64,000 nt of DNA, taken from assembly GCA_030427735.1 (NCBI GenBank), contig JAUIBP010000008.1, positions 62,001-126,000 of the forward strand, in the 5' to 3' direction. Every line of letters begins with the position of its first letter. The stretch's first letter is position 1. Made by a program: the position numbers and the translations under genes. The notes under the pieces were generated by a model. It was given only the letters and a program-made list of their open reading frames with translations, searched no databases and was not told the DNA's origin. Shown here in pieces: positions 40,965 through 50,462 of this stretch. The stretch is from Bacteroidia bacterium. Lineage in GTDB: Bacteria > Bacteroidota > Bacteroidia > Flavobacteriales > Flavobacteriaceae.

Positions 40965-41486
40965 ATGAATATCATTTTATTAGGATATATGGGTTCGGGG
41001 AAGTCTACTTTAGGACGAAAATTGGCAACAGCTTTAGAATATCCGTTTATAGATCTAGACGATTATATTGAAGAAAAAGAGCAACAACCCATATCGGAAA
41101 TCTTCAAAACCAAAGGCGAAATCTATTTTAGAAAGAAAGAGCACGAGTATTTAAAGGCGCTATTAAAAACGTCTACTAAAGTGGTTTTAGCTTTGGGCGG
41201 CGGTACACCGTGTTATGCCAATAATATGACATTAATACAAGAGCAACCTAATACCACATCGTTTTATTTAAAAGCTTCTATTAAAGAATTGGTGCTACGT
41301 TTAATGCATGAACGTGCTAAACGACCTATTTTGAGTCGAATTGAAACCGAAGAAGACCTTACAGAATTTATTGGTAAGCATTTATTTGAGCGTACCTCTT
41401 TTTATAATGAAGCCGATGTTGTAATAGATGTTAATCAGACCACCGAAATAGCCATATTAGACCAAGTGATGTCTCATTTAGTCTAA
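40965..41486 (+). CDS. aroK: Shikimate kinase
   Basis: A 173-residue enzyme phosphorylating shikimate in aromatic amino acid synthesis. The P-loop GYMGSGKST lies at 7-15, the substrate motif DLDDYIEE with the conserved Asp at ~31-38, then GGGTPCY and the lid region around HERAKRPIL. The frame extends to a TTG at 40896, but ATG at 40965 gives the compact family N terminus. It overlaps the convergent phosphoribosyltransferase by 9 bp at the 3' ends. Confidence 0.95.
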   Translation: MNIILLGYMGSGKSTLGRKLATALEYPFIDLDDYIEEKEQQPISEIFKTKGEIYFRKKEHEYLKALLKTSTKVVLALGGGTPCYANNMTLIQEQPNTTSFYLKASIKELVLRLMHERAKRPILSRIETEEDLTEFIGKHLFERTSFYNEADVVIDVNQTTEIAILDQVMSHLV

Positions 41487-41981
41487 GTACGCTTCTAGCG
41501 TTTTGCCGTCTAAATTAACATGAACGTGCTCGTTTAAGGAAGTGGAAAGCGAAATGCCTTTAAAATCAGCTTTTACAGGGTATTTTTTATGGTTTCGGTT
41601 CACTAAAACGGCTGTTTTAAATTGTTTTAATGGCACATCTAAAAAGAATTTAACACCATATATTAACGTGGTTCCAGAATTTAAAACATCGTCTATCAAT
41701 ACTATAGATTTGTTTTTATAATCTTCAATATCAAGCGATGTTTTTATACCTGTTCTAGGATCTTTTTTATTAATAGAGACTTTGCAAAGTACTGGTGTGA
41801 TTGGTGAGATTTTGCTTAAAACAGTTTTTAATTTTTTGGCAAGAATGTATCCGTTACTATCAATTCCCGCAAGCACGACCTCTTTTTCATAAACGTTCGT
41901 TTCGTATATCTGGTAAGCAATACGTTTTATTTTATGATTAATTTCTTCGTGTGTTAATATAATTTGTTTAGTCGTAGCCAT
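41478..41981 (-). CDS. Phosphoribosyltransferase family protein (PyrR-like)
   Basis: A 167-residue type I phosphoribosyltransferase fold with the PRPP-binding motif VLIDDVLNSGTTL near residues 93-105 and the preceding GIDSNGYILAKKL loop. Such proteins include PyrR attenuators and purine salvage enzymes; which applies here is unclear. It may be followed on the minus strand by nothing closer than the tRNA cluster. Convergent with aroK. Confidence 0.87.
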   Translation of the reverse strand: MATTKQIILTHEEINHKIKRIAYQIYETNVYEKEVVLAGIDSNGYILAKKLKTVLSKISPITPVLCKVSINKKDPRTGIKTSLDIEDYKNKSIVLIDDVLNSGTTLIYGVKFFLDVPLKQFKTAVLVNRNHKKYPVKADFKGISLSTSLNEHVHVNLDGKTLEAYLD

Positions 41982-42058
41982 GAATGTTTTTTTCGTTATT
42001 CAAAGATAAAAAAGAGTTGCTTTATCTGTAAACTCTTTTTTAAATTATTACAGAGCTG

Positions 42059-42451
42059 TTAGTCCAAATCTACATCAAAGTCGTCGTTGTCGTCTTTATA
42101 GTCTTCAATATCGCGTCTGTCTTTTTTAGTAGGTCTGCCAGTGCCTTTTTTGCGGTAATAATCTTTGGCGTATTTAAGCAGTTCTTGAGCTTCAAAAGCA
42201 TCTTTGGGCGTTGTGTCTACTCTGTAAATGTCTACTAATTTGGCACCTACGCGATTTGGAGGCAAGTCGTTTATCTTTAAACTGTAATTTATTTGGTCTT
42301 TTCTAACTTCTATTTGGTCCTGCGGATAAACCTCTCTACTTGGTTTTACCGTAGCTCCGTTAACTTTTATATGCCCTTTTTTACATGCTGTTGTCGCTAA
42401 ACTTCTGGTTTTATAGTATCTAACAGCCCATAAATATTTATCTATTCGCAT
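42059..42451 (-). CDS. hslR: S4-domain RNA-binding protein, Hsp15-like
   Basis: A 130-residue protein starting MRIDKYLWAVRYYKTRSLAT, the S4 domain that binds stalled 50S-peptidyl-tRNA in Hsp15, then PSREVYPQDQIEV and an acidic/basic tail. The frame extends to 42532, but those 27 extra residues are atypical and would leave no room for a promoter of the divergent gene; ATG at 42451 is preferred. Confidence 0.9.
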   Translation of the reverse strand: MRIDKYLWAVRYYKTRSLATTACKKGHIKVNGATVKPSREVYPQDQIEVRKDQINYSLKINDLPPNRVGAKLVDIYRVDTTPKDAFEAQELLKYAKDYYRKKGTGRPTKKDRRDIEDYKDDNDDFDVDLD

Positions 42452-42534
42452 GGTGTTTTTATAAAAATCATCATTTCGGTTATTGTGCAAAATTCTTTTT
42501 TTAATCGTATCTTGCGCCCCAAAAATAAGCAATA

Positions 42535-43479
42535 ATGAAATTAAGAACAGTTACTTTAACTATTTTATTACTAGCGGTTGCGCTTTCTTGTAAAAATGAC
42601 GACGATGATGATGTTGTTGTTGTACCTTCTAGAGATAGAACAGAAGTTTACGAAGAAAACATAGCCGAGATAGAAGCTTACTTAGATACCCATTTTTATA
42701 ATTACGACGAATTCGATTTTGAAAATCCGTATAGTATTGAAAACGATAATTTTCAGATTGTTTTTGATACCATTGCAGGCGAAAATAGCGATAAAATACC
42801 TTTAAGCCAACGACCAGAATTGTTAATGAAACAAGTAGAAGACGTAGATGTAGAAGGTCTTATTTACGATTTGTATTACTTGAAGTTAAGAGAGGGCTTA
42901 GGCGACGAGATTCATTTTACAGATCGCGTTCATGTACAGTATAAAGGAAATTTAACCGATGGGACTTTATTTGATAGCGCCATTACACCTGCGGCTTTAA
43001 GTTTAACTACTATAGGAAGCGATTTTGGAGTTGTAACTGGTTTTAAAGAAGGTGTTTTAGAATTTAAAACAGCAACAAGTAATTCCGAAAATGGCGATGG
43101 TACGGTAAGCTATCATGAGCAAGGTATAGGGGCTATTTTTATACCATCTGGCTTGGGATATTTTTCGGCACCGCAAACCAATATTCCAGCATATTCTAAT
43201 TTAATTTTTAGAATTCATACGCCTGGGGTTACTGTTTTAGATCATGATAACGATTCGGTACCTTCTTATTTAGAAGATTTAAATAATAATGGTGATGTTT
43301 ATGATGATGATACCGATGGCGACGGTATTCCAGATGTTTTAGATGTTGATGATGATGGCGATGCTGTACTTACTGTTTATGAGGATATAGATGGCGATGG
43401 CGATCCTACAAACGATATTGGTAAAAATGGAATTCCTAAATATTTAGATAAAGAAGAAACAGCTTCTAATCAGGATTAA
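42535..43479 (+). CDS. FKBP-type peptidyl-prolyl isomerase lipoprotein with calcium-binding-like C-terminus
   Basis: A 314-residue lipoprotein with lipobox at C19 (AVALSC), then an acidic stretch, and an FKBP domain around residues 120-235 (HVQYKGNLTDGTLFDSA, YFSAPQTNIPAYSNLIFRI). From about 240 come Asp-rich repeats (DHDNDSVPSYLED, DTDGDGIPDVLD, DIDGDGDPTNDIG) resembling thrombospondin type 3 calcium-binding loops. It is probably a surface- or periplasm-anchored chaperone. Divergent from hslR with 83 bp between starts. Confidence 0.9.
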   Translation: MKLRTVTLTILLLAVALSCKNDDDDDVVVVPSRDRTEVYEENIAEIEAYLDTHFYNYDEFDFENPYSIENDNFQIVFDTIAGENSDKIPLSQRPELLMKQVEDVDVEGLIYDLYYLKLREGLGDEIHFTDRVHVQYKGNLTDGTLFDSAITPAALSLTTIGSDFGVVTGFKEGVLEFKTATSNSENGDGTVSYHEQGIGAIFIPSGLGYFSAPQTNIPAYSNLIFRIHTPGVTVLDHDNDSVPSYLEDLNNNGDVYDDDTDGDGIPDVLDVDDDGDAVLTVYEDIDGDGDPTNDIGKNGIPKYLDKEETASNQD

Positions 43480-43498
43480 GCATTTTACATGATAATAC

Positions 43499-43537
43499 TA
43501 AAAAAGCCACAAGTTTATTAAAACTCGTGGCTTTTTT
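43499..43537. terminator. Bidirectional terminator
   Basis: AAAAAGCCAC at 43501-43510 pairs with GTGGCTTTTT, with an imperfect inner stem and T/A tracts on both sides, between the convergent FKBP and beta-barrel genes. Confidence 0.8.
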
Positions 43538-43559
43538 GTTTGTTGTAGCGTTCGGATGA

Positions 43560-44147
43560 TTATAAAATTAATGAAGCACTTAGTATTAACTGACTAGGGC
43601 GAGCATCTATTGTTGCGCCTAAGTCTAAATTATTATCGTTAATAAAAGAGGCTTCATTTTTACTAAAACCACGTTCGTACCTTAAATCGATGCCAAGTTT
43701 ATTTAAATTGAACCCGATACCGAAGTTAAAGCCCATAGAAATGTCTTTGTCAAAATCATCTACAGCAATACCATCGTAATCCGAATCTAAAATATATTGA
43801 AATGCTGGGCCGGCAAAGACACTTAGCGGACCAATAACACGGATGCCTACCAAGGCGGGCAAGTCTAATTTCTGAAGTTTAAAAGTGTCGCCATCGTAAT
43901 CGCTACTGGTATTGGTGTACACCAATTCGGGTTTAAAATACAAGCGGTCGCCAAACTTACCAAAAACACCCAGATGAAAACCAATGTTTCCGTCTGGGTG
44001 TTTTACGGTGTTGGAAATAGATTCGAAATAATCGCCGTTGGTATTATAATTTAAACCACCTTTTATTCCGTATCCGGCTTCCGATTGTGCTATTATGGTA
44101 CTTAAAGTACCAAAACAAAGTCCTAGAAATACTATTAACTTTTTCAT
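43560..44147 (-). CDS. Outer-membrane beta-barrel protein (PorT-like fold)
   Basis: A 195-residue porin-family protein with a signal peptide ending IIAQ, the family's first strand GYGIKGGLNYNTNGDYF, and amphipathic strands to a terminal SASLIL. It resembles in type the protein at 6099-6695 but they are not near-identical. It begins 47 bp after the transketolase C-subunit stop on the same strand, so may be read through. Role unknown. Confidence 0.83.
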   Translation of the reverse strand: MKKLIVFLGLCFGTLSTIIAQSEAGYGIKGGLNYNTNGDYFESISNTVKHPDGNIGFHLGVFGKFGDRLYFKPELVYTNTSSDYDGDTFKLQKLDLPALVGIRVIGPLSVFAGPAFQYILDSDYDGIAVDDFDKDISMGFNFGIGFNLNKLGIDLRYERGFSKNEASFINDNNLDLGATIDARPSQLILSASLIL

Positions 44148-44194
44148 GCGTTTCGTTTTATGATTGTTCTCAATAAAACGACGAAAAGTTAATA

Positions 44195-45148
44195 TTATTT
44201 TCTTTTTATAACTTTTTGGGCAGCGTTAACAATAGCTTCGGCGTTTAATCCGTACTTATCCATTAATTGTGCTGGTGTACCAGATTCTCCAAAAGTATCT
44301 TGTGTAGCTACAAATTCTTGTGGTGTTGGTTTGTGGATAGCTAATTCTCTTGCAACACTTTCCCCTAAACCACCAAGATAGTTGTGTTCTTCTGCCGTTA
44401 CAATACATCCTGTTTTAGAAACAGAGTCTAAAATTGCTTTAGTATCTAAAGGTTTTATAGTGTGAATGTTAATGACTTCTGCCGAAATACCTTGTTCGTA
44501 TAAAGCTTTTGAAGCTTCCAGAGCTTCCCAAACTAAATGTCCAGTAGCAACAATAGTAACATCTGTACCTTCGGTTAAATGTATGGCTTTACCAATTTCG
44601 AATTTTTGATCTGCTGGTGTAAAAATAGGCACAGACGGACGACCGAAACGTAAGTAAACAGGGCCGTGATGTTCTGCTATGGCTATAGTTGCCGCTTTTG
44701 TTTGATTAAAATCGCAAGGATTGATTACGGTCATGCCCGGAAGCATTTTCATTAACCCGATGTCTTCTAATATTTGGTGTGTAGCACCATCTTCGCCTAA
44801 AGTTAATCCAGCATGCGAAGCACAAATTTTCACGTTTTTATCTGAATACGCAATAGATTGACGAATTTGGTCGTAAACACGTCCTGTAGAAAAGTTTGCG
44901 AAAGTACCTGTAAACGGAATTTTACCACCAATAGTCATACCTGCGGCAATGCCCATCATATTGGCTTCTGCAATACCTATTTGAAAAAAGCGGTCTGGGT
45001 TTTCTTTAATGAATTCTCCCATTTTTAACGAAGGCGTTAAATCGGCACAAAGCGCTACTACATTCGGGTTTGTGCGTCCTAATTCTGCTAAACCAGCTCC
45101 AAAACCACTTCTTGTATCTTTTTTTTCTGTATATGTGTATGTTTTCAT
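44195..45148 (-). CDS. Transketolase, C-terminal subunit
   Basis: A 317-residue protein with the pyrimidine-binding domain (residues ~1-180; RSGFGAGLAELGRTNPNVVAL, GIAEANMMGIAAGM with the catalytic Glu) and the C-terminal transketolase domain (VTIVATGHLVWEALEA). With the N-terminal subunit it forms a thiamine diphosphate enzyme exchanging two-carbon units in the pentose phosphate pathway. The N-terminal subunit is 16 bp upstream; both halves are complete. Confidence 0.94.
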   Translation of the reverse strand: MKTYTYTEKKDTRSGFGAGLAELGRTNPNVVALCADLTPSLKMGEFIKENPDRFFQIGIAEANMMGIAAGMTIGGKIPFTGTFANFSTGRVYDQIRQSIAYSDKNVKICASHAGLTLGEDGATHQILEDIGLMKMLPGMTVINPCDFNQTKAATIAIAEHHGPVYLRFGRPSVPIFTPADQKFEIGKAIHLTEGTDVTIVATGHLVWEALEASKALYEQGISAEVINIHTIKPLDTKAILDSVSKTGCIVTAEEHNYLGGLGESVARELAIHKPTPQEFVATQDTFGESGTPAQLMDKYGLNAEAIVNAAQKVIKRK

Positions 45149-45164
45149 GTGTTCTGTGTTGCTA

Positions 45165-46010
45165 TTAATAATCGCCTAAGGTTTCTGGGTTTTGTGCTAA
45201 AGCACTTTCTAATTGTTCGTCGTTTGGAGCTTTACCGTGCCATTCGTGTGTGTGCATCATAAAGTCTACACCATGGCCCATAACGGTTTTTAAAAGCACA
45301 CATACAGGTTTCCCTTTTCCAGTTAAGGCCTTAGCTTCGGCCATGCCTTTTAAAATAGCTTCAATATCGTTGCCTTGTTCTATATCTATAACATCCCAAC
45401 CAAAGGCTTCAAACTTAGCGCGAAGACTACCCATTGGAAGTACGTGGTCTGTTGCCCCATCAATTTGTTGTCCGTTTAAATCAACTGTTGCGATAATATT
45501 ATCTACTTTTTTAGCAGAAGCATACATTATGGCTTCCCAGTTTTGTCCTTCTTGCAATTCACCATCTCCGTGTAATGAGTATACTAAATGCGTGTCGCCG
45601 TTTAATTTTTTGGTTTGAGCAGCTCCTAAAGCTACCGATAACCCTTGACCTAACGATCCAGAGGCTATGCGAACGCCTGGTAAGCCTTCGTGGGTAGTTG
45701 GATGCCCTTGTAACCTAGAGTCGATTAATCTAAAGGTGCTCAATTCTTCAATAGGGAAATAACCAGCATGCGCCAATACGCTGTAAAATACAGGCGAAAT
45801 ATGGCCGTTAGATAAGAAGAATAGGTCTTCGTTAAGACCATCCATATCAAAGCCTTCTTTTCTGTCCATTATTTCGTTGTAAAGGGCTACTAAAAATTCG
45901 GCACAACCTAAAGAACCTCCTGGGTGTCCAGAATTTACTTTGTGTACCATACGTAGAATATCTCTACGAACTTGCGTTGTTAAATCTTGTAATTCGTTTG
46001 TGTTAGCCAT
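45165..46010 (-). CDS. Transketolase, N-terminal subunit
   Basis: A 281-residue protein carrying the diphosphate-binding domain. H29 (SGHPGGSLG), H70 and the thiamine motif GDGELQEGQNWEA (148-160) are all present; the last His-rich segment GHGVDFMMHTHEWHG is typical. First gene of the two-gene transketolase operon; split transketolases are common in this group and in archaea. Confidence 0.95.
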   Translation of the reverse strand: MANTNELQDLTTQVRRDILRMVHKVNSGHPGGSLGCAEFLVALYNEIMDRKEGFDMDGLNEDLFFLSNGHISPVFYSVLAHAGYFPIEELSTFRLIDSRLQGHPTTHEGLPGVRIASGSLGQGLSVALGAAQTKKLNGDTHLVYSLHGDGELQEGQNWEAIMYASAKKVDNIIATVDLNGQQIDGATDHVLPMGSLRAKFEAFGWDVIDIEQGNDIEAILKGMAEAKALTGKGKPVCVLLKTVMGHGVDFMMHTHEWHGKAPNDEQLESALAQNPETLGDY

Positions 46011-46136
46011 GTTATATAACTTGATTTTTAAAGCGATAAAAATAAGGCTTTATATGCGTTTAGCAAACTAATATTTACGTTAATTAAGCAATCGTTATCG
46101 TAAAGCAAAACCTATATATTTTTCTTAAATAACAAT

Positions 46137-46164
46137 TGATATAAAGCTGAGTTATTTATCTTTG
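46137..46164 (+). promoter_or_regulatory. tgt promoter
   Basis: TATCTTTG at 46157-46164 matches the -7 consensus; TTG at 46137-46139 is 17 bp away, slightly short. The ATG begins 21 bp after the box. Confidence 0.6.
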
Positions 46165-46185
46165 CCCACTCATGATTTTTTACCT

Positions 46186-47316
46186 ATGACATTCGATTTA
46201 AAAGCGCAAGACCCACAAAGTAAAGCAAGAGCAGGAAAGATTACTACAGATCACGGTGTTATTGAAACACCTATTTTTATGCCTGTAGGCACTGTGGCTT
46301 CGGTAAAAGGAGTACACCAACGCGAATTAAAAGAGGAGATTAACCCCGATATTATTTTAGGGAATACCTATCATTTATATTTACGGCCACAGACGCCTAT
46401 TTTAGAACAAGCGGGCGGCTTACATAAATTTATGAATTGGGATAGAAATATTTTAACCGATTCTGGAGGGTATCAAGTCTACTCGTTATCGTCTAACAGA
46501 AAAATCAAAGAAGAAGGCGTAAAGTTTAAATCGCATATCGATGGAAGTTATCATGTATTTACTCCAGAAAATGTTATGGAAATACAGCGTAGTATAGGAG
46601 CAGATATTATTATGGCTTTTGATGAATGTACGCCTTACCCTTGCGATTACAATTACGCGAAACGCTCTATGCACATGACGCATCGTTGGTTAGAGCGTTG
46701 TTTAACCCATTTAGATAAAACACCGTTTAAATACAATTACAGTCAGACGTTTTTTCCTATTGTTCAAGGAAGTACTTATAAAGATTTGCGAAAACAGTCT
46801 GCCGAATACATTGCAAATGTTGGTGCAGAAGGAAATGCCATAGGCGGATTGTCGGTTGGAGAACCTGCCGAAGAAATGTACGAAATGACAGAAATTGTAA
46901 CGAACATTTTGCCAGAGGATAAGCCTAGATATTTAATGGGCGTAGGTACACCTATTAATATTCTCGAAAATATTGCTTTGGGTGTAGATATGTTCGATTG
47001 TGTAATGCCTACCAGAAACGCCAGAAACGGGATGTTATTTACAGCCTACGGCACCATTAATATTAAAAATAAAAAATGGGAAGCCGATTTTTCGCCGATA
47101 GACGAAATGGGCATTACCTTTGTAGATACCGAATATTCTAAATCCTATTTAAAACACTTGTTTTCGGTAAACGAATTGTTGGGAAAACAAATAGCTACCA
47201 TTCATAACTTAGGATTTTATTTATGGTTGGTTCGCGAGGCCAGAAAACATATCTTAGCAGGTGATTTTAAAGCTTGGAAAGACAAGATGGTAAAACAAAT
47301 GGATAATAGACTGTAG
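46186..47316 (+). CDS. tgt: tRNA-guanine transglycosylase lacking the usual zinc cysteines
   Basis: A 376-residue enzyme that exchanges guanine-34 for a queuine precursor in tRNA. The catalytic region DSGGYQVYSL, the GGLSVGEP loop and FDCVMPTRNARNG are intact. The zinc site CxCxxC, expected after SPID, reads EMGITFVDTEYS with no Cys; only the later His (TIHN) remains. The ATG at 46186 is preferred over a TTG 24 bp upstream, which overlaps the promoter. lptF-type permease begins 2 bp after its stop. Confidence 0.93.
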   Translation: MTFDLKAQDPQSKARAGKITTDHGVIETPIFMPVGTVASVKGVHQRELKEEINPDIILGNTYHLYLRPQTPILEQAGGLHKFMNWDRNILTDSGGYQVYSLSSNRKIKEEGVKFKSHIDGSYHVFTPENVMEIQRSIGADIIMAFDECTPYPCDYNYAKRSMHMTHRWLERCLTHLDKTPFKYNYSQTFFPIVQGSTYKDLRKQSAEYIANVGAEGNAIGGLSVGEPAEEMYEMTEIVTNILPEDKPRYLMGVGTPINILENIALGVDMFDCVMPTRNARNGMLFTAYGTINIKNKKWEADFSPIDEMGITFVDTEYSKSYLKHLFSVNELLGKQIATIHNLGFYLWLVREARKHILAGDFKAWKDKMVKQMDNRL

Positions 47317-47318
47317 TC

Positions 47319-48395
47319 TTGAAAATATTAGACTGGTACATATTAAAACGCTATTTAATAACATTTTTAATGATGTTATTGCTGTTTATCCCTATTGGGA
47401 TAACAGTAAATTTAGCCGAAAAAATTGGGAAAATTCTTGAAAACGAAGTGCCTTTTCCAGAGGTCGCCATGTTTTATTTAGATTTTACCATTTATTTTGC
47501 ACATTTATTATTTCCTTTATTTTTATTTCTTTCGGTTATTTTCTTCACTTCAAAATTGGCTAACAATACCGAGGTTGTTGCGTTTTTGAGTTCTGGAGTA
47601 TCATTTTCTAGATTTTTAAGACCCTATATGATTGGGGCAACCATTGTTGCAGGTTTGGCATTATTGTTAGGGATGTATCTTGCACCAGAAGCGAGCAAAG
47701 GATTTAACGATTTTGACTACAAATATTTTAAGAAGAATAAAAAGGCTCAAGAAACAGGAAGTGTATACCGACAAATTACAGACCATGACTTTATTTATGT
47801 AAGTAGTTTTGATGCTAAAAATAAAATGGGGCAGAACTTTACCCTAGAACATATAGTCGATAATCGTTTAGAATATAAAATGAGTGCAAGAAACATACGC
47901 TATATCGAAAAAGATTCGGTATATCGCATGATAGATTACGTAAAGCGCACAATAGGTAAGGACAACGATATTTTAGAATCGGAAAGACGTAAAGATACAG
48001 TCTTTAGTTTTGATTTAGACGATCTAACACCTTTAGAATATATTGCCGAAACTTTAACCTATGGCGATTTAAATCGATTTATAGAAAAGGAAAAGCAAAG
48101 AGGTTCATCTAATATTGGGCGTTACGAGTTGGTAAAATATCGAAAATGGAGCTTACCTGTTTCGGTTTATATTTTAACCATCATTGCTGTGGCGGTTTCG
48201 TCTATAAAACGCCGCGGCGGTATGGGGGTAAACTTGGCGTTTGGTATTTGTATAGCCATGGTGTTTGTGTTTTTCGATAAAATATTTGGGGTTATGGCAG
48301 AGCAATCCGATTTTTCTCCTTTGGTTGCTGTGTGGTTTCCGAATATTATTTTTGGAGTGTTAGCTGCTTACTTGTTATACCATGCCAAACGCTAA
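47319..48395 (+). CDS. LptF/LptG family LPS export permease
   Basis: A 358-residue membrane protein of the YjgP/YjgQ family that moves lipopolysaccharide from inner membrane toward the outer membrane. It has two N-terminal and about four C-terminal spans around a beta-jellyroll periplasmic domain (residues ~130-270). The start is a TTG at 47319, 2 bp after tgt, giving MKILDWYILKRYLITF, the family opening. It overlaps the EamA transporter gene by 14 bp. LptF versus LptG cannot be decided. Confidence 0.9.
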   Translation: MKILDWYILKRYLITFLMMLLLFIPIGITVNLAEKIGKILENEVPFPEVAMFYLDFTIYFAHLLFPLFLFLSVIFFTSKLANNTEVVAFLSSGVSFSRFLRPYMIGATIVAGLALLLGMYLAPEASKGFNDFDYKYFKKNKKAQETGSVYRQITDHDFIYVSSFDAKNKMGQNFTLEHIVDNRLEYKMSARNIRYIEKDSVYRMIDYVKRTIGKDNDILESERRKDTVFSFDLDDLTPLEYIAETLTYGDLNRFIEKEKQRGSSNIGRYELVKYRKWSLPVSVYILTIIAVAVSSIKRRGGMGVNLAFGICIAMVFVFFDKIFGVMAEQSDFSPLVAVWFPNIIFGVLAAYLLYHAKR

Positions 48396-49278
48396 ACTTA
48401 AAAATTATGCCCATTTACATCTGCTAGTTTTTATTGCAGGGTTTACGGCAATATTAGGGGAGTTGATATCTATAGAAGCGATTCCGCTTGTGTGGTACCG
48501 TATGTTAATGGCAACGGTGTTTATATATGTTTACATCGCCTTTAAACGTATTAAACTTAAAGTCCCAAATAAGGTTATAGTAAAATTATCGTTAGCAGGT
48601 ATCATTATAGCGTTGCATTGGATTACATTTTTTGGAGCCATAAAAGTATCTAATATTTCCATTACTTTGGCTATGTTTTCTTCAGGCGCTTTTTTTGCGT
48701 CGTTTTTAGAACCATTAATTTATAAGCGTAAAATTATTTGGTACGAAATTGTATTTGGTCTTATTGTAATTTTTGGCGTGTTTTTAATAACTAAAAGCGA
48801 GTTGCACTATATAAAAGGTATTGTTTTAGGAGTAGTTTCGGCATTCTTATCGGCTTTATTTGCTGTATTAAATGGAAAATTTGTTGAGCAATACAAACCT
48901 TCGGTTATTTCGTTTTACGAGTTTATTAGTGGCGTGTTGTTTATTACCGTATTTATAGGTGTTTTTGGCACTGGTTTTAATCGCGAATTCTTTCAAATAA
49001 GTTCTTCAGATTTGTGGTATTTATTTTTATTGGCATCTATTTGTACGGCATACGCTTTTATTGCTTCGGTAAAGGTTATGCAGTATATTAGTCCTTATAC
49101 CGTTGTACTAACATATAATCTAGAGCCTATATATGGTATTATATTGGCCTTAATCTTATTTCCAGAAAACGAAATAATGTCTGTGAATTTTTATTACGGC
49201 GCAACTATCATTATAGCTGCAGTATTACTAAACGGATTATTAAAAAATTGGAAAAGCTTAAAAAGTAAACCATCTTAA
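48382..49278 (+). CDS. EamA/DMT family transporter
   Basis: A 298-residue protein with ten membrane spans forming two EamA repeats (about 10-140 and 150-290). It has ALHWITFFGAIKVSNIS in the first and LTYNLEPIYGIILALILF in the second, both typical family signatures. Substrate unknown, small metabolites in general. Third gene of the tgt-lptF unit by overlap. Confidence 0.9.
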   Translation: MPNAKLKNYAHLHLLVFIAGFTAILGELISIEAIPLVWYRMLMATVFIYVYIAFKRIKLKVPNKVIVKLSLAGIIIALHWITFFGAIKVSNISITLAMFSSGAFFASFLEPLIYKRKIIWYEIVFGLIVIFGVFLITKSELHYIKGIVLGVVSAFLSALFAVLNGKFVEQYKPSVISFYEFISGVLFITVFIGVFGTGFNREFFQISSSDLWYLFLLASICTAYAFIASVKVMQYISPYTVVLTYNLEPIYGIILALILFPENEIMSVNFYYGATIIIAAVLLNGLLKNWKSLKSKPS

Positions 49279-49301
49279 CAAGATTACAACATTAAAGTTT
49301 T

Positions 49302-49309
49302 TATATTTG
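49302..49309 (+). promoter_or_regulatory. Probable accA -7 promoter element
   Basis: TATATTTG matches the consensus and lies 31 bp before the accA ATG; no TTG at ideal distance. Confidence 0.5.
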
Positions 49310-49340
49310 TAGGCTAACAAAAAAACAAACCGTAATTGGT

Positions 49341-50294
49341 ATGGAGTATTTAGAATTTGAACTTCCTATTAAAGAGCTCGAAGAGCAATTAGATAAATGC
49401 CAAATTATAGGCAAGGAGAGTGAGGTAGATGTTACCGAAACCTGTAAGCAGATCGAAAAAAAGCTTATAGCAACTAAAAAAGATATATACAAAAATTTAA
49501 CTCCTTGGCAGCGTGTACAAATGTCTCGCCATCCTAATAGACCATATACTTTAGATTATATTAAAGCTTTATGTGGCGATACTTTTTTAGAGTTACATGG
49601 CGATCGTAATGTAAAGGACGACAAAGCTATGATTGGTGGTTTAGGAAAGATAGACGACCAAAGTTTTATGTTTATCGGGCAACAAAAAGGGTTTAATACC
49701 AAAACAAGACAATTGCGTAATTTTGGTATGTCTAATCCTGAAGGATATAGAAAAGCCTTACGCTTAATGAAATCGGCCGAGAAATTTGGAATTCCTGTGG
49801 TTACATTAGTAGATACTCCTGGTGCTTACCCTGGATTGGAAGCCGAAGAACGCGGACAAGGCGAAGCGATTGCAAGAAATATTTTAGAAATGACACGTTT
49901 AAAAGTGCCTATTATTACCATAATTATTGGTGAAGGTGCTTCTGGAGGTGCTTTAGGGATTGGTGTAGGCGATCGTGTATTAATGTTGGAAAACACCTGG
50001 TATTCTGTAATTTCTCCAGAATCTTGTTCGTCTATTTTATGGCGTAGCTGGGAGTATAAAGAACAAGCTGCCGAAGCCTTAAAGCTTACAGCTTCCGATA
50101 TGAAAAAACAAAAATTGGTAGACGAAATTATTAAAGAACCTATAGGGGGTGCCCATAGCGATAGACCAAAAACTTTCGAAACCGTAAAAGCATCAATTTT
50201 AAAAGCGTTTGATGAGCTTAAAAACTTATCACCAAAAGATTTAGTGAACAAACGTATGGACAAATACGAAAATATGGGTGTCTATAAAGACTAA
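49341..50294 (+). CDS. accA: Acetyl-CoA carboxylase carboxyltransferase subunit alpha
   Basis: A 317-residue subunit making malonyl-CoA with AccD. The N-terminal coiled coil ([14 protein letters not shown]) and the crotonase-type core are clear: [18 protein letters not shown], the oxyanion glycines in [20 protein letters not shown], and [23 protein letters not shown]. Length is usual. It is monocistronic with a good terminator; accD is not in the window. Confidence 0.96.
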   Translation: MEYLEFELPIKELEEQLDKCQIIGKESEVDVTETCKQIEKKLIATKKDIYKNLTPWQRVQMSRHPNRPYTLDYIKALCGDTFLELHGDRNVKDDKAMIGGLGKIDDQSFMFIGQQKGFNTKTRQLRNFGMSNPEGYRKALRLMKSAEKFGIPVVTLVDTPGAYPGLEAEERGQGEAIARNILEMTRLKVPIITIIIGEGASGGALGIGVGDRVLMLENTWYSVISPESCSSILWRSWEYKEQAAEALKLTASDMKKQKLVDEIIKEPIGGAHSDRPKTFETVKASILKAFDELKNLSPKDLVNKRMDKYENMGVYKD

Positions 50295-50319
50295 ACTATT
50301 TATTCACGGACTTTTAAAG

Positions 50320-50352
50320 AATCTGAAGTTGAAACGCTTCAGATTTTTTTTT
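50320..50352 (+). terminator. accA terminator
   Basis: AATCTGAAG at 50320-50328 pairs with CTTCAGATT at 50337-50345, followed by a T run. Confidence 0.85.
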
Positions 50353-50462
50353 GGTTATTAACAATAAATGTAAGTTATTAACAGTTAGAATGTTGAAGAA
50401 TCGTTAACATCAACCCATCATTTTTTTCTTAATGTAAAGGCTTTTTGCCTATTTTCGCAGTT

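Noticed and set aside
44195-46010. Frameshifted transketolase
   Set aside because: The two halves each have their own start, stop and complete domains; split transketolase is normal in this group.
50445-50462. Upstream TTG start for dnaB
   Set aside because: It adds six residues not typical of the family and overlaps the likely promoter region.
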